Origin: Anagrus nilaparvatae
Lineage: Eukaryota > Arthropoda > Insecta > Hymenoptera > Mymaridae
Direction of reading: 5' to 3'
DNA: 64,000 bases
Assembly (NCBI GenBank): GCA_022575985.1
Contig: JAKSXM010000177.1
Location: 186,001-250,000 of the forward strand
The stretch's first letter is position 1. The number at the start of each line of letters is the position of its first letter. Made by a program: the position numbers and the translations under genes. Below are positions 62,231 to 64,000 of this stretch, one piece after another. The notes under the pieces were generated by a model. That model saw only the letters and a list, made by a program, of their open reading frames with translations, was not told where the DNA came from and made no database searches.

Positions 62231-62464
62231 ATTCTGAAATGTTCTCATTTTTCGAAATTTTAAAGATTTCAAAAATAGCAAAAATTTGTATACTACCATT
62301 CACGGCCAGAAAAATAAAATATGGTCAAAATCCTTCACAAATTAACATTCAAGGTGGTAAACTGTGTTTTAGCAGGGTACTGGCAGAGTAGAAGAACCCA
62401 TACGATGTAGGGTAACCAAACATAATTGAGTAAACAAACATAATTGCTCACTGAGTCATACGTT

Positions 62465-62910
62465 AAGAACCTTGGTGATCCTAGTTTACCTAGGCTGCTT
62501 AGCTAAATATAACCCAAGTGAAAATTTTGTAACCGGTTGAAAATTTAAGGATATCCTTAAAAACACTCCCCAGAACCATATTCCAAATTGGTTTGTAAAA
62601 AAACCTGATCTGACCTGAGGAGGGAGGGCTTAAAAAATTTTCGAAGTACAAAGGTTAATGAATGTGCATGTAAACTGTAGCATATGTACCTTTAGGAAAT
62701 TAATACTTGCCTATTTACAAGGGTCAAATTTATCCCCAACAAATTTTTTAACCCCTTCCCCTTCAGGTCGGATCAGGTTTTTTGTAAACAAATTTGGAAT
62801 TAGGTCCTGGGAGGTGTATTTAAAAATATCCTAAATTTTCATACTGTTAGAAAATTTTCAAGTGGTTGACTTTTAACTAAGAAAATTAGGATCACCAAGG
62901 CTCTTAACAT
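62465..62910. mobile_element. Fold-back element with ATGTTAAGAGCC-type ends
   Basis: Left TTAAGAACCTTGGTGATCCTA pairs with right TAGGATCACCAAGGCTCTTAA. Inner AAAAACCTGATCTGACCTGA pairs with TCAGGTCGGATCAGGTTTTT. Arms are roughly 180 bp with several mismatches, indicating an old insertion. Confidence 0.7.
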
Positions 62911-63330
62911 TTGACTTATAATATAAGTAGTTCTGAACATTTGCGATTATTTTTGATAGTCAAAAGTTCACTCTTCATCATAGCATTCCCTCCTTGAAAG
63001 AAAGACTAAGTACGCTTTGACGTTCAATAATGCCTTAGTATATTTTTATAGGTGGATTCCCATTTAAAATATTTCCGATTTTCAATTTTTTCTCTAAAAT
63101 TAATTAAAAAATCATCAAGACAAATAAATGTTAAAAGAAAAAGTTTCAAAAAAACTGTATTAGATACCTTGAATTTTCAGTATTCTTACAGTAAAAATAC
63201 AATTATTGATTAAGCAAATTATTTTATTTGTGTATCAAGGGAAAACAAAATTAAATAAATAACATTGAATGATGTCATTAAACAAAAAGTTATTCAAAAA
63301 GTTTTCCTTGCATAGCTATATACATTACTA

Positions 63331-63555
63331 TTAACCCTCAGAAGCACGGGTGGGGTCCAGCGGACCCCATGGTAGTTTTAAAAAACATGGCATTATCCTA
63401 AATCTATAATTGCACTTTCTGTATATGTTTGGTAATTCATTTTGGTTGTTGTATTACTCATCTACAACTATAAAAGCCTCAGAACTTTTCGTGTATTAGT
63501 TGCATGCGCTTTGAAAAAATTTTTTGGGGTCCGCTAGACCCCCCCGTGTAGTTAC
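63331..63555. mobile_element. Possible TTAA-type element at the window end
   Basis: Starts TTAACCCTCAGAAGCACGGG, a usual piggyBac-like opening. CACGGGTGGGGTCCAGCGGA is mirrored by a related block at about 63526-63552 (GGGGTCCGCTAGACC, CCCGTG). A clean right TTAA was not found, so it may be degraded or a different class. Confidence 0.4.
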
Positions 63556-64000
63556 GTAATATTTTTTGCTTTAAAAAAATTGTAATTTTGTAAATATTTT
63601 TTAATTTTCTGATTGATAAATCAATGTTTTATAAAAATTCAATAATAAAATGTTCTTTAAAAAATTTAAACATTGCCAAATATTGCCCAAAACCTATTTG
63701 GTGAGAAAATTGAAAATTTAATGCATAAAGTTCAGAAAACGCAATGGGCAAAGATATATACTTCGGGTATGCTTTCAAAGTTATAAAAAATATGTTTCAA
63801 TATTTGTGGAATTAGTTCATCATTTATTTTTTATATTTTTAAAATAAAAAAACAATTTTAATAAAAAAAATTATGCATATATAAATTTTCAAAAAGGTGT
63901 CATTTTAATTCAAGGGAATAATTAATGTTTTTTTTAATTTGAAATTTCTTACTTAAATTTCTTTAAAATTTACCCTTTGGAATTTCCCGTTTAGTGGTTA

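Noticed and set aside
1..64000. tRNA and rRNA genes
   Set aside because: No cloverleaf or rRNA gene was recognised by eye; the 5S-like phrase near 5995 is too short to call a gene.

Overview
The window is nuclear DNA of an insect, most likely a hymenopteran. It is very AT-rich, its coding sequence is split by short GT-AG introns, and it is crowded with inverted-repeat transposons. The hymenopteran call rests on one complete odorant-receptor gene whose C-terminal residues (SYSAYN) look typical of ant, bee and wasp receptors; this is family knowledge applied by eye, not a search. Only about 5-6% of the window sits in or near recognisable genes.

Region 1 (1-19.6 kb) is a tandem array of one uncharacterised gene family encoding small secreted proteins. 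Each gene has four exons joined by phase-0 introns. The first exon is 39 bp and encodes only the hydrophobic start of a signal peptide; it lies about 1.8 kb ahead of three closely packed exons. Copy A (exons 2-4 at 810-1598; its first exon lies before the window) and copy B (4577-7220, complete, 227 aa) are open. Copy C (15155-17980) has a stop codon and a 1-bp deletion. Copy D (10556-11118) is an exon-4 remnant split by a retroposon. Copies A to B and D to C form two tandem blocks of about 9.2 kb. Comparing them reveals several transposon insertions with matching empty sites.

Region 2 (19.6-57 kb) has no gene I can support. It holds dispersed repeat families, fold-back elements, a 2.2-kb composite inverted-repeat block at 47-49.2 kb containing 134-bp and 25-bp tandem repeats, and nested Harbinger-like elements at 53-56 kb. 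A few less AT-rich, non-repetitive islands (30.4, 31.3-31.5 and 36.4-36.8 kb) contain short candidate exons that I cannot assign.

Region 3 (57-64 kb) carries the odorant receptor on the minus strand: five exons, 390 aa, apparently intact. Its third intron is almost filled by a 1.4-kb hAT-like element with an exact 8-bp target duplication, and a small Harbinger-like element is nested inside that. A LINE 3' fragment lies head to head with the receptor just upstream of its start. More fold-back repeats follow to the window end.

All splice sites, insertion boundaries and repeat families were found by reading and aligning the sequence by eye. No similarity search was possible.
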